Shown here piece by piece: positions 9,641 to 18,452 of a stretch of DNA of 64,000 nucleotides; the stretch's first letter is position 1, and each line of letters starts with the position of its first letter. Source of the DNA: Perkinsela sp. pyNocScin1 (Eukaryota; Euglenozoa; Kinetoplastea; Prokinetoplastida; Perkinselidae); contig CAXHTR010000001.1 in the NCBI GenBank assembly GCA_964019655.1, positions 558,001 to 622,000 of the forward strand, read 5' to 3'. The notes under the pieces were generated by a model, which saw nothing but the letters and a program-made list of their open reading frames with translations, had not been told where the DNA came from and made no database searches. Both the position numbers and the translations under genes were made by a program.

Positions 9641-10049
9641 TAAATGGCCGGGGATGCTGTTCACGACAATGCGACAAATTTTCGATCTATGATCGTTTGT
9701 ATTGCCCTTGCAGATAGTATTGAGCGTATCTCTTGGGAGAAGAGTCGAAACTAGATAAATATCACTAGAAAAGACAGCTTGCGATTACTCACTAGATACT
9801 TTTGGTATCTAAGCCCATTCAACAAGTCAATACATTACAAGAATGGCTTAGAGAAAGAGCGCATCACGAATTTACTAACGATACCATTCTACCATATGTA
9901 GAATGGTATGTGTAGAATATACCATCATATTTCATCAAGACAGCGTCAAACTGCGTGTTCACACCTATTCCGACCCAATTACCCCTTTCCATCAATCGCC
10001 TTCCCCTAATTCACACCCTGTACTTAACCCTTTCTTCTCAAATACTCCA
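9641..10049. other. gene-free stretch and leader of eIF2B beta
   Basis: A 409-nt spacer. The last ~100 nt before the ATG at 10050 are strikingly pyrimidine-rich and free of AG dinucleotides. The frame stays open upstream to 9903, but the encoded extension is low-complexity and lies outside the conserved protein. Confidence 0.45.
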
Positions 10050-11279
10050 ATGCTTTCCCCACGCGACGACTTCATCCCCCTCGAGGCCTCGCTCCACGCC
10101 AGCTACGTGCCCATCGTCCAAAAGTTCCAGTCCGACGTCCAGAGCGGCGTGTTCACGGGCAACAAGGACCTCTCGCCGTCCCTCCACGTCGCGCGGGGCG
10201 CCGTCAAGGCGCTGCGCGACATCGTCGGCCGCGTCCGCCAGGAGGCCGCCCTCAGCGAGGTCCTTGGGATCCTGCGCACCGTCGGCAAGGCCCTCGCGTC
10301 GACCGAGCCCTACGGCGCCCTCATCGCGAACGTCGTGCGCCGCGTCCTGTGGATCGTCCGCGACGAGCACCAGCGCTTTCTCCTCGAGGTTTCTGACGAC
10401 GAGGCAGAGGCCGGCCGCCAGACGCCGCGAAAGTCCCCGCTGCTCGCCCCGTCGACGCCGCAGCACGGGGCCCTCGACCCCAAGCGCATGTCCTCCCCGC
10501 CGTCGACGTATCTGACGCCACAGGCCCTCGTCGACCCGATGGGTGAGACGCGCTGGGGCGACATCAAGAGCGAAATATTGTCCTGTATCGCCGAGTACCT
10601 CGACGAGCTGAGCGTCACAAAGGCCGCGCTGTGTAAGCAGGCCGACAAGCACGTGCGCGAGGGCGAGACGATTCTCACGTACGGCCACAGCAAGACGATG
10701 GAGAGCTTTTTGGCGGCTGCCGCCATTAAACGCAAGTTCAAAGTCATTGTCGTCGAGAGCTGCCCCGGCACGCCGGGCGCGACGATGGCCGCGGCGCTCC
10801 GCGCGCACGGCGTCGACGTGACAGTCGTCCCCATCAGCTCGACGTTCGCTGTTATTGGCGAGGTCGGCAAGGTAATCCTCGGCACGCAGCTCGTGCTCGC
10901 GAACGGCGGGTCGCTCGCGCAGGCGGGCTCACAGATCATCGCGCTCTGCGCGAGGCAGCACAACGTGCCAGTGCTCGTCATCGCTGCGACCGAAAAGTTT
11001 TCACCGTATTACGCAGTGGACCGCATCTGCTCGGCGGTCGTCAAGTGTGCGGACAACTCTGAGCACGTCTGGGACAACGCGGGCGACCCCGAGAAGGTCG
11101 TGGCCGTGGGCTCGCTGCAGGCCGACGCGGTGGAACGGATTGAGATATTTCACGTCGTGACGGACTACGTGCACCCGGACCTCGTGACGCTTTATATCAC
11201 GAACGAGGACAGCTTTGGGCCGAGCTACGCGTACAAGCTAATAGCGGAGTGGTACTCTCCAGAGGACTTTGATGTTTAG
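10050..11279 (+). CDS. EIF2B2: translation initiation factor eIF2B subunit beta
   Basis: A 409-residue protein of the eIF2B alpha/beta/delta family. The helical N-terminal domain covers about 1-180 with a Pro/Ser-rich insert near 125-155. The Rossmann-like domain follows, with TYGHSKTMESFLAAA, then IVVESCPGTPG, VILGTQLVLANGGSLAQAGS and the C-terminal DYVHPDLVTLYITN. The LANGG plus SLAQAG arrangement and the end pattern fit the beta subunit. eIF2B is the guanine-nucleotide exchange factor for eIF2 and sets the rate of initiation. I chose the ATG at 10050 because an upstream in-frame extension to 9903 is outside the conserved region. Confidence 0.92.
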   Translation: MLSPRDDFIPLEASLHASYVPIVQKFQSDVQSGVFTGNKDLSPSLHVARGAVKALRDIVGRVRQEAALSEVLGILRTVGKALASTEPYGALIANVVRRVLWIVRDEHQRFLLEVSDDEAEAGRQTPRKSPLLAPSTPQHGALDPKRMSSPPSTYLTPQALVDPMGETRWGDIKSEILSCIAEYLDELSVTKAALCKQADKHVREGETILTYGHSKTMESFLAAAAIKRKFKVIVVESCPGTPGATMAAALRAHGVDVTVVPISSTFAVIGEVGKVILGTQLVLANGGSLAQAGSQIIALCARQHNVPVLVIAATEKFSPYYAVDRICSAVVKCADNSEHVWDNAGDPEKVVAVGSLQADAVERIEIFHVVTDYVHPDLVTLYITNEDSFGPSYAYKLIAEWYSPEDFDV

Positions 11280-11591
11280 GGCAGGGGTTGTAGGCTGGGT
11301 CTGATTACAGTACGTCGAGCTATTGTAGTAAGAAATCGATCCAGAAGTCGTAAGCAGCCAGTCTATATGCGAAATCTTGGGATTACGGCACCACGGGTAA
11401 AATGATTAGTTCTGTCTAAATTCATCGAAAAATCCCTGTAGTATTATCGAATAGGCGCTCAGATTTCCCTGTCTTCAAGTATAGTAGTAAGTTCAACGCC
11501 AAGGTAGCGAATTAAAAATTTTACTTGTTATTCTATCGAATTTCTTCCCCTTGTTGCCTTGTTCAATAGAATGTGCATATACCCGTGAGCC
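11280..11591. other. gene-free intergenic stretch
   Basis: A 312-nt AT-rich spacer with no recognisable element. Confidence 0.35.
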
Positions 11592-13280
11592 ATGACAGAA
11601 CCGTTTTCTATGCCAATTCATACCGAGAAGGACTACACACCACTGGATGCCGACCGTTTTTTCGACGAGCCGCTGCCCCTCCCACCGTCCTTCGAGGAAC
11701 CAGAGCAGAACAGCGAGACAATCACAGAACAGAGCAGCGCCACAGCGCAGCATGCAGCTCGTCACCCTAGTGCTGATGATACGTCTCACTTGGAAGACCG
11801 CAATATGTACCATCGAGCAAGAACAGATAGCCGGGAGGCACAGACCGATATCCGAGAGCATACACACACAGAACAGAATTCAGGCAGATTTCATTCAGCT
11901 TTATATCGCACGCCCGGTGGAGACAGTCTGCCACGAGCGAGTCCCTTCCCTCGGGCGGAATATGCGGATCAAGAAGTGCATATTCCAGAGCCACGGGACT
12001 ACACACTACTCGCAGAGGCATTGCACGCCCCGTCGCACTCGAAACAGCGTGAAAGGAGAGGTTTTGATAGTACTGAGACCGAGAGCAAGCAATCGGAGAG
12101 AAGCCAAAGCCCAGCGTCACAGGCCTATAGCTATGTCTCTCGCTTTGATACGCGAAAGCGGTCGCAGTCAGATGACACAGAGCACGAGCAGGGTGGGAGA
12201 GACTTTCACGAAACATCACAGGCCAAAAAACAAGAAAGCACGACCAGTGCGCATAGTGATACACCCACGGGCCACCCAAGTCAGCAGAGCCTTCCGCTCC
12301 CGCCACAGACTGATGGCTTTGCACTTCCACCCAACACTGGAGACCAGCACGACGATCCAGCAGAAAATGGATCACAGCCGCATAGTCCGACTATAAGCGC
12401 TATCCCACCCACCCCTTGGAACAGCCAATCAAGCACAGAACACAACAGAACCATCCAAGAGTCACAACAGACGCCCACTATCGACTGGCACAGCCGCCTC
12501 AGCAGCGCGAAGCTGGCTCTGCGAGAGAAAAAGTCGCGCCTGACTGCCCTGCGTCGGGAGGCGCAGAGCACGCGAGCTGCTTCAAAAAAGCTACAGGCCG
12601 AGCACACAAAGCTGCGCGAAAAGCACGCGAAGGCCATCGAGGCCCTCGCCGAGGAGCTCCACGAGGCGCGCGCGCGGTTCACGGATGCCGAGCAGCGGAA
12701 AAATGTGTTTGAGCGCCGACAGGCGAATCTGCAGGCTAACTACGACAAGCTATACGCGAAGGCGCAGCAAATGCAGCAGAGGGAGAAGGCCATGGACGAG
12801 GAGGCGAAGAATGCTGTCGAGGAGCGGGAGCGGGCTGGCGAGTCCATCTGCGCGCGACTCGAGGCGGCGCAGAAAGCACTGCGGGACGAGCAAGCGAATA
12901 TGCGTCAAACCACAGAAGAATTGAGTGCAGCGCTTGTGACGAACGTGAAAACTCCGCTCGAGGATCTCACAAGGACCATGGCTGCCGAAATTTCGAATGG
13001 ACTCAAGAGTACTTTCTACACCGAGTCGCATGCCAAAGTAAGTGAAGCCGCCGAAAAGGCCGGCTCGTCTGACACAGTTGTGCTTGAAGCGCTCGAGGGC
13101 TTTTTGACGGAAACGATCGAGCATGCGAGTAAATACAACGAGGAATGCGCCGAAATGCTACAGGCCGTCGCAGACGATGGGGCTGTGGTCATTAGGGAAC
13201 TCAACGAGAAGCAGGCAAAGCTCCAGGGCATGCGCGAGCGGATCGACTTCCTCGCGAATTTGTTTGGGCCGCCCGAGTGA
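11592..13280 (+). CDS. coiled-coil protein with disordered N-terminus, unrecognised
   Basis: A 562-residue protein. Residues 1-295 are low-complexity, rich in Ser, Gln, Glu, His and Thr, and probably disordered. Residues 300-450 form a long continuous coiled coil (heptads through RLTALRREAQSTR and onward) rich in Ala, Glu, Arg and Lys. A C-terminal helical domain of about 110 residues ends RIDFLANLFGPPE. No motor, kinase or DNA-binding motif is visible. Such layouts are common in cytoskeletal and kinetochore proteins, but I cannot assign one. Coding in the disordered half is supported by one uninterrupted frame and a conventional start. Confidence 0.7.
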   Translation: MTEPFSMPIHTEKDYTPLDADRFFDEPLPLPPSFEEPEQNSETITEQSSATAQHAARHPSADDTSHLEDRNMYHRARTDSREAQTDIREHTHTEQNSGRFHSALYRTPGGDSLPRASPFPRAEYADQEVHIPEPRDYTLLAEALHAPSHSKQRERRGFDSTETESKQSERSQSPASQAYSYVSRFDTRKRSQSDDTEHEQGGRDFHETSQAKKQESTTSAHSDTPTGHPSQQSLPLPPQTDGFALPPNTGDQHDDPAENGSQPHSPTISAIPPTPWNSQSSTEHNRTIQESQQTPTIDWHSRLSSAKLALREKKSRLTALRREAQSTRAASKKLQAEHTKLREKHAKAIEALAEELHEARARFTDAEQRKNVFERRQANLQANYDKLYAKAQQMQQREKAMDEEAKNAVEERERAGESICARLEAAQKALRDEQANMRQTTEELSAALVTNVKTPLEDLTRTMAAEISNGLKSTFYTESHAKVSEAAEKAGSSDTVVLEALEGFLTETIEHASKYNEECAEMLQAVADDGAVVIRELNEKQAKLQGMRERIDFLANLFGPPE

Positions 13281-13365
13281 GTGTGTAGGTATGCAGATGG
13301 TTTTTAGAGAAAATTTTACCACTTCCATCAAATATTTACATTCTTACAATTCTTCTCTAATTTCC

Positions 13366-14388
13366 ATGTCTGACTGCTCAGAAGACTACGACAGCGACGC
13401 GCCCCGACCCATCAAGCCACCGCCGCCTGAAGTCATCGCACAGCGCATCAAGGACGACCCGCTCGACATCGACCTCGGCGGGCTGCGCATATTCTCCCTC
13501 GATGAGATCCGGGAGGCGCTCGAGGAGTTCGCCACTGCGACACACACCATATCGATGAAGCGGAACCTCCTCCACGAGCTCTCGCCGCTGCCGCAGCACA
13601 TCGCCCACTCGCTGCGCGTGCTTGATCTCTACGACAATAAAATCTACAGAATCTCCAACCTGAGCCACCTCGCGAGCATCACGAGGCTCGACCTGAGCTA
13701 CAACAACCTCAGCCGCATCGAGGGCCTGGAGGCGCTCGTCAACCTCGAGGAGCTCTACCTCGTCGAGAACAAAATTTCGAAGATCGAGGGGCTCAATGCG
13801 CTGAAAAAGCTCCGCGTCCTCGAGCTCGGTGGCAACCGCATCCGAACAGTGCCGAAAGAAGCGCTCGAGGGCCTGACCTCGCTCGAGGCCCTCTACCTTG
13901 GCAAGAACAAGCTGACAGCGGTTTGCGACCTCAGCGGACTGCCAAACCTCAAGACTGTGTCCCTGCAGGCCAACCGCTTCCGGGCGATCCCCGCGGAAAC
14001 GTTTGCGAACTGCACCTCCATCGAACAGGTGTTCATCGGCGAGAACGGCATCGAGGCCATCGATCCGGAGCCGCTGGCGAATCTGAAAAATCTCAAAGTG
14101 CTCGACATCTCGATGAACCCCATCGCTTCACTCACAGGCGTGGAGCGCATCGCTCCGGAGACACTCAAAGAGTTTTGGTGCACAAACGCAAAAATTGCGT
14201 CGTTCGAGGAGGTCCAGCGCCTGGCCGAGCACAAGTGCCTGGAGACAGTCTTCCTCGAGCAGAACCCAATCCAGCAGAAGGAGAACCGGTACAGGTGGCG
14301 CGTTGGAGCTGTGTTGCCACAGGTGAAGATGATCGATCTGGCGCCAATCGCGAGTCGCGTTGATCAGAATGCGCTGGACAAGCAGTGA
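13366..14388 (+). CDS. SDS22: SDS22-like protein phosphatase 1 regulator (LRR)
   Basis: A 340-residue protein with an acidic N-terminus of about 60 residues followed by about eleven 22-residue LRRs of the SDS22 type (LxxLxxLDLSYNNLSRIEGLE, with the recurring KISKIEGL pattern). It ends with an LRR-cap-like segment near the last 45 residues (FLEQNPIQ, then YR and LPQVKMID). SDS22/PPP1R7 binds nascent protein phosphatase 1 and controls its maturation. It is unrelated in repeat style to the secreted-type LRR family further along the window. The start at 13366 follows a short leader with TTTTAG upstream; the open frame back to 13123 overlaps the previous gene and is not used. Confidence 0.92.
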   Translation: MSDCSEDYDSDAPRPIKPPPPEVIAQRIKDDPLDIDLGGLRIFSLDEIREALEEFATATHTISMKRNLLHELSPLPQHIAHSLRVLDLYDNKIYRISNLSHLASITRLDLSYNNLSRIEGLEALVNLEELYLVENKISKIEGLNALKKLRVLELGGNRIRTVPKEALEGLTSLEALYLGKNKLTAVCDLSGLPNLKTVSLQANRFRAIPAETFANCTSIEQVFIGENGIEAIDPEPLANLKNLKVLDISMNPIASLTGVERIAPETLKEFWCTNAKIASFEEVQRLAEHKCLETVFLEQNPIQQKENRYRWRVGAVLPQVKMIDLAPIASRVDQNALDKQ

Positions 14389-14465
14389 TAGGTTGGTATT
14401 CAATCATTGTGAGTCTTTCTGTCTGTAGAAGTTTTAATCTTAAGATAAATACTATGCTTTGAGAT

Positions 14466-14483
14466 TGTTTTCCCTAATTTTAG
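14466..14483 (+). promoter_or_regulatory. putative trans-splice acceptor
   Basis: The run ttgttttccctaattttag ends 16 nt before the ATG at 14500, a good polypyrimidine-AG acceptor. Function is inferred. Confidence 0.4.
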
Positions 14484-14499
14484 TACGAATGCTTGAGTA

Positions 14500-15669
14500 A
14501 TGCAGCGGTTCGGCAGACAATATTGGTTTCTACGGTGTACCTCTCGAAGCCTTTCTGTACGTGGAAGAAAGAATCCTTTTCTGAACGCACAAAAGAAAGA
14601 GCCTGTGTCCCCAGAGCCAAAGAAACAGGCTGAGCCAGTGCCGCAGCAAGTGAAGCCACCAATGTACGGCACACTGCACCCGCAGCGCTTCATGGCAGAT
14701 GACCTTCTGGACGACGATGCGGCTGATGACCTACAAGGGTTTGATAAGCCACAGGAAAGGGACAGGCGTGCCATGGAATCACCACAGGCCTCGCACCCCG
14801 CTGTGATGCAGGAACTCGCCACGTTGATCGAGCGTGGAGATGAAGAAGGGGCTATTGCTTTCGTTCGTCAGCTCTGCGCAGCTTCAAAAAGAGCTAGTGC
14901 ACAGCCAATGGAGGCAGATCAGATAAATTTTGCTGCTAACAATGCGATCGAGGCTTCCAAACCTACTGAGGAGCCACTCAAGACCACCGACGAAAGTAAA
15001 ATCGAGCAAACGAAGCATCAGGAAGACGATTGTGACCTGCCAGCGCTTGGACCATCCCATCCGCTTTTCAAGCAGATTCAGTGCTTACCCATGCACACGT
15101 TCTACTGTCTGCCTGACGACACAGCGTGCGAAAAGGCTTTCCACATGGAGCTCGCTGAGAAGAAAAACGAGTGGGCGAGTTACCGCAAGACCCTCACGGC
15201 ACTTGTACAGTCCATCATCGTGAACTGGTACGCCAATGCGAAGGACACCGTCGCTCTTGTTGACCCGGATGCCGCGGAGGTAGTAAATGCTCTCGAACAA
15301 CAGCGCCTTGCGAAGAAGAACGCACAGAGTGCCCCTGGGGCAAAGCGAACGTTTTTCGATCGCCGAAGCGCGGTGGCATCCCGGCGGCCGAGCATGCCCT
15401 TCAAGCGTGTCAGCTCGGCCGACCCGGCCGCGAGCGACCTCGAGATCAATCTCGTCATCAAAGCGCTTCGGCCCGAGCAAGCCGGTACGAAAGACTCGCT
15501 GCGATTCTCCGTCGGCGTTCGGGGCGACTCGTTCCCACAGAAACTGTCAGAGAAGCTTACCAAGGGACTGAATGAGGCGACAGAGCTGCGCCAGTGCCCA
15601 ATATCGATTGCCTTTGATCTATACTTTTGCATCGCATTTGATGCGTCAGCAGAAGATGTGAAGGCCTAG
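14500..15669 (+). CDS. unrecognised protein with mitochondrial-type leader, 389 residues
   Basis: The N-terminus (MQRFGRQYWFLRCTSRSLSVRGRK) is Arg-rich and acid-free, a good mitochondrial presequence. A Lys/Pro-rich linker (30-55) and an acidic patch (DDLLDDDAADDL) follow. There is a short helical repeat-like stretch near 100-125 (MQELATLIERGDEEGAIAF), reminiscent of a PPR-like helix pair but single. The conserved-looking C-terminal domain covers about 195-385. I recognise no family. Several neighbours also have import signals, which suggests but does not prove a mitochondrial RNA or translation role. Confidence 0.65.
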   Translation: MQRFGRQYWFLRCTSRSLSVRGRKNPFLNAQKKEPVSPEPKKQAEPVPQQVKPPMYGTLHPQRFMADDLLDDDAADDLQGFDKPQERDRRAMESPQASHPAVMQELATLIERGDEEGAIAFVRQLCAASKRASAQPMEADQINFAANNAIEASKPTEEPLKTTDESKIEQTKHQEDDCDLPALGPSHPLFKQIQCLPMHTFYCLPDDTACEKAFHMELAEKKNEWASYRKTLTALVQSIIVNWYANAKDTVALVDPDAAEVVNALEQQRLAKKNAQSAPGAKRTFFDRRSAVASRRPSMPFKRVSSADPAASDLEINLVIKALRPEQAGTKDSLRFSVGVRGDSFPQKLSEKLTKGLNEATELRQCPISIAFDLYFCIAFDASAEDVKA

Positions 15670-16025
15670 GAGTGATCTTTTAATACGAATAGCGCGCTGT
15701 TCTTCAGTTAAGCCTTTTGAGATCCGGCCTTGACGAAATGATACTGCGGCTAATACGAATAGCGGAATTTACAGCAAAAAATGAATTATTCAGGTCAAGC
15801 TAACTTTTATCGTAAAGAGCTAGGAATACGTTTTGCTGTAATTTTAGTGCAACTTACGCGCATGTTCAGTCGAATCTTAGGAGATTACTGATGATGAGTG
15901 AAAATGACCACTCGCTCAGCTCCGGACTTGACGTGGCCATACACACCCACTTTTCTTAACTCTCCCCTATATCACTACTGATTGCAACTTAAATATTTTC
16001 CTCTCCACAGCATTTCTTACTTCGA
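15670..16025. other. gene-free intergenic stretch with a 14-bp direct repeat
   Basis: A 356-nt AT-rich spacer. TAATACGAATAGCG occurs at 15681-15694 and again at 15751-15764, exactly 70 nt apart. The acceptor of the next gene lies at the end. Confidence 0.45.
15994..16010 (+). promoter_or_regulatory. putative trans-splice acceptor
   Basis: The run attttcctctccacag ends 15 nt before the ATG at 16026 and is one of the cleanest polypyrimidine-AG signals in the window. Function is inferred. Confidence 0.45.
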
Positions 16026-17699
16026 ATGAACCCCCTCTACCGCATTTCCACTCGATTCAGCCCTGCCTCTCGACTTCGCCAAAGCACCGCAACCGCTGCA
16101 GCCCTCCTCCAGTCGCTCAGCGTGCTCCATTTCACCCAAAGAAGCGTCCACATCCGCCCGCGCAAGATCATGCGCGACCCCAAGGAGCGCCCGATGGGCG
16201 ACTTCGGCACGCACATCGACGAGTTCGAGGGCGAGCTCTGCCAGGCCTCGAGTGCCATCAAGGCGGACCTCGATGCGAACCTCTCGCCGCAGCGGCCCGT
16301 GTCTCCGGCGGAGGCGCAGAAAATTTTTGAGAGTGTTGGCAGCTCACTGCCGCTGGGCCTCTACGGCTTCCTCGTCACGAGCTTTACTGACATCATCATC
16401 CTCCTGAAGGAGCACCAGCTGATGCCCAAGCGCAACGAGGCGGATATCCTCGCGCAGTGGCTGAGCATCCCTGAGAAAAAGGTCAAGGAGGCCGACCTCG
16501 CGATGCGCATGGGCCCAGAGCGCTGGGGCATCGTCCGCGCGCTCCTCGAGCGCCGCATGCACAAGCTCGACGAGGAAAAGTTCTCCCCGGCCGTCCGCCG
16601 CCTCGACGAGCTCGGGCTCGACCCCAGCCTCTGGAAGAACTTTCTGCGCAACGCCATGCTGTACATCTCGACAGACCGCGCGCACCGCCGACAGCTCGCC
16701 GAGGTCTTTCGCGCGATCCGCGAGGGGACAGTCCCAGCTGGCGCCCCACTCGCCGGCGACTTCCGGGCGCGCACCATTACCCTCGCGCGACTGCTCCTCG
16801 GCATCGCACGCGAGTTTGGCAGCAACACGCTCGCGGAGTTCGCGCTTGACCTCATTCAGGACTGCGGCCAGCGCGCTGACTACAAAATCATTAAGGAAAT
16901 CATGTACGCGAACGCGGCGAACCGCCGCCGGTGGATGGACGCGGAAATCCGTGGCAGCGGCGAGCTCAAGCAGCACCTCATGACTATTTTGTCGCGGTAC
17001 ATCCCAAAGGTCAAGCGCGACCGCGAGGCCAACTTTGACATTGGCGTCCTCGGCGGTGAGGCCATGCCGGGCGCTGTCCGAGCCAAGCGGCCGACGATCG
17101 ACCAGGTCACCGACAGCGCCCCGGAGGCGACAGAGATTCCGGCGCACCTGCAAAGAGCGCGCGCGGAGGCGCTGCAGGCGAAAACCTACGCCTCGGCGGA
17201 GGAGCGCGAGCGCGACGAGAGCTTTGTCATTCACTCAATCCTGCCGTCGATCGGCTCGCAGTTCTACACGGGCCAGACGACGACGAAGGAAAATTACAAG
17301 AACTCGTCCATTGCCAAGGTGATGGGCAACATTCTGACGCCGATGACGGAGGCCGAGGCGGAGCGCGCGCGGGACACGTCGAAGATCAACGCCGCCAAGT
17401 ACACGCAGCCGTCCCTCGCCGAGCGCAAGAAGCTGCAGTTCTTGCAGGACTTGGAAAGGCACAAGCGCGAGGCAGCAGAAGAGGCAGCGAAGTTGGAGGA
17501 GAAGGAGAAAGAAAAGCCCAAGCAGATTGCCAAGGGCGTGCCAACGAGTAAGGCAAAGAATGGGCCAATCAAGAAAGCCCAAACCAAAAACCGAAGCATG
17601 TCAGCCCGCGAGAAGGCAGTGGCCAGCCGCGTGGGACCGAAAAAGCCTGTGAATAAGAGTCGTATCTCCAAGGCGCAGCGGCGGGCCTTTGGCGGGTAG
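16026..17699 (+). CDS. unrecognised mitochondrial-type protein, 557 residues
   Basis: The first ~48 residues are rich in Arg, Ser and Thr with no acidic residue (MNPLYRISTRFSPASRLRQS), a strong mitochondrial import signal. The central 75-320 region is helical, and the Lys/Ala/Glu-rich region 455-500 should form a coiled coil or single helix. The very basic C-terminus (KPVNKSRISKAQRRAFGG) looks RNA- or ribosome-binding. No enzymatic motif was found. I infer a mitoribosomal or ribosome-assembly protein of a lineage-specific kind; a profile search against kinetoplastid mitoribosome structures would test this. Confidence 0.7.
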   Translation: MNPLYRISTRFSPASRLRQSTATAAALLQSLSVLHFTQRSVHIRPRKIMRDPKERPMGDFGTHIDEFEGELCQASSAIKADLDANLSPQRPVSPAEAQKIFESVGSSLPLGLYGFLVTSFTDIIILLKEHQLMPKRNEADILAQWLSIPEKKVKEADLAMRMGPERWGIVRALLERRMHKLDEEKFSPAVRRLDELGLDPSLWKNFLRNAMLYISTDRAHRRQLAEVFRAIREGTVPAGAPLAGDFRARTITLARLLLGIAREFGSNTLAEFALDLIQDCGQRADYKIIKEIMYANAANRRRWMDAEIRGSGELKQHLMTILSRYIPKVKRDREANFDIGVLGGEAMPGAVRAKRPTIDQVTDSAPEATEIPAHLQRARAEALQAKTYASAEERERDESFVIHSILPSIGSQFYTGQTTTKENYKNSSIAKVMGNILTPMTEAEAERARDTSKINAAKYTQPSLAERKKLQFLQDLERHKREAAEEAAKLEEKEKEKPKQIAKGVPTSKAKNGPIKKAQTKNRSMSAREKAVASRVGPKKPVNKSRISKAQRRAFGG

Positions 17700-17790
17700 G
17701 GCAGCCCATCGAGGCTTTGTATGATAGCCAACGCAGTATTTGCATTGTATGTGTACATGTCATGCCGATTTTGAGTATTTTTCATTAGAA

Positions 17791-17814
17791 TTTTTCTCAC
17801 TTTCTCTTTGTCAG
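17791..17814 (+). promoter_or_regulatory. putative trans-splice acceptor
   Basis: A 22-nt almost pure pyrimidine run (tttttctcactttctctttg, then tc) ends in AG at 17813-17814, 6 nt before the ARL8 ATG. It is the best acceptor-like signal in the window, and it rules out the in-frame upstream start at 17740. Confidence 0.5.
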
Positions 17815-17820
17815 AACCCC

Positions 17821-18357
17821 ATGGGCGCAGTCTACTCCACGATCAAGAGCTTTCTGAGCGGCGAGCGGCGCATCGAGCTGTGCATCCTCGGCCTCGAGAA
17901 CGCCGGCAAGACGACGCTCCTCAACATCCTGTCGATGGGCCACGCGCTCGAGACGCGCCCGACCATCGGGCTCAACGTCAAGATGATCAAGAAGGAGGGC
18001 GTCGTCATGAAGGTCTGGGACCTCGGTGGCAACGAGCGCTTCCGCAAGGAGTGGCCGCGCTACACGAAGGGCTGCGACTGCATCATCTACTGCATCGACG
18101 GCAACGCCGCGGACCGCCTGCCCGACGCGCGGCGCGAGCTCCACCGCCTCCTCGAGAGCGAGAGCCTCCACGGCATCCCGATCCTCATCTGCCTGAACAA
18201 GGCCGACCTCGAGCCCCACATCGACAAGCAGACGGCCATCGAGGAGCTCAACCTCGACTACATCACAGAGAACAAGTGGCTCGTCGTGTCCATCAGCGCG
18301 CTCAAGCGCACGAACATCGAGGCCGTCGTCGAGTGGATGGTGGACAACGCCAATTGA
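17821..18357 (+). CDS. ARL8: ARL8-like small GTPase
   Basis: A 178-residue ARF-family GTPase with P-loop GLENAGKT (24-31), switch I Thr (TIG, 48-50), switch II WDLGG (66-70), NKAD (126-129) and an SA element near 158. The TIGLNVKM switch and the GIPILICLNKADL region resemble ARL8, the lysosome/late-endosome positioning GTPase that recruits kinesin adaptors. Gly2 is present, unlike in typical ARL8, so myristoylation is possible. The residue after GG, normally the catalytic Gln, is Asn71, which may lower GTP hydrolysis. The start is set by the splice-acceptor-like AG 6 nt upstream. Confidence 0.85.
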   Translation: MGAVYSTIKSFLSGERRIELCILGLENAGKTTLLNILSMGHALETRPTIGLNVKMIKKEGVVMKVWDLGGNERFRKEWPRYTKGCDCIIYCIDGNAADRLPDARRELHRLLESESLHGIPILICLNKADLEPHIDKQTAIEELNLDYITENKWLVVSISALKRTNIEAVVEWMVDNAN

Positions 18358-18423
18358 CAGAATGATCCATGCGCTGTATGTTTTCATGAAAATTTTAAAA
18401 AGAATATGATTCTATGATAAAAT

Positions 18424-18438
18424 CGTACTTTACTCTAG
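18424..18438 (+). promoter_or_regulatory. putative trans-splice acceptor
   Basis: The run cgtactttactctag ends 14 nt upstream of the ATG at 18453. An in-frame ATG at 18414 lies before this AG, so the downstream start is preferred. Confidence 0.4.
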
Positions 18439-18452
18439 TTCGTAGCCCCACA

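Noticed and set aside
9903-10049. 49-codon N-terminal extension of eIF2B beta
   Set aside because: Pyrimidine-driven Ser/Pro/His sequence outside the conserved protein; better read as leader.
10038-10808. 256-codon ORF on the - strand
   Set aside because: Overlaps conserved eIF2B beta sequence; low-complexity antisense product.
16344-17234. 296-codon ORF on the - strand
   Set aside because: Opposite a continuous + strand gene with a presequence and acceptor; no recognisable domain.
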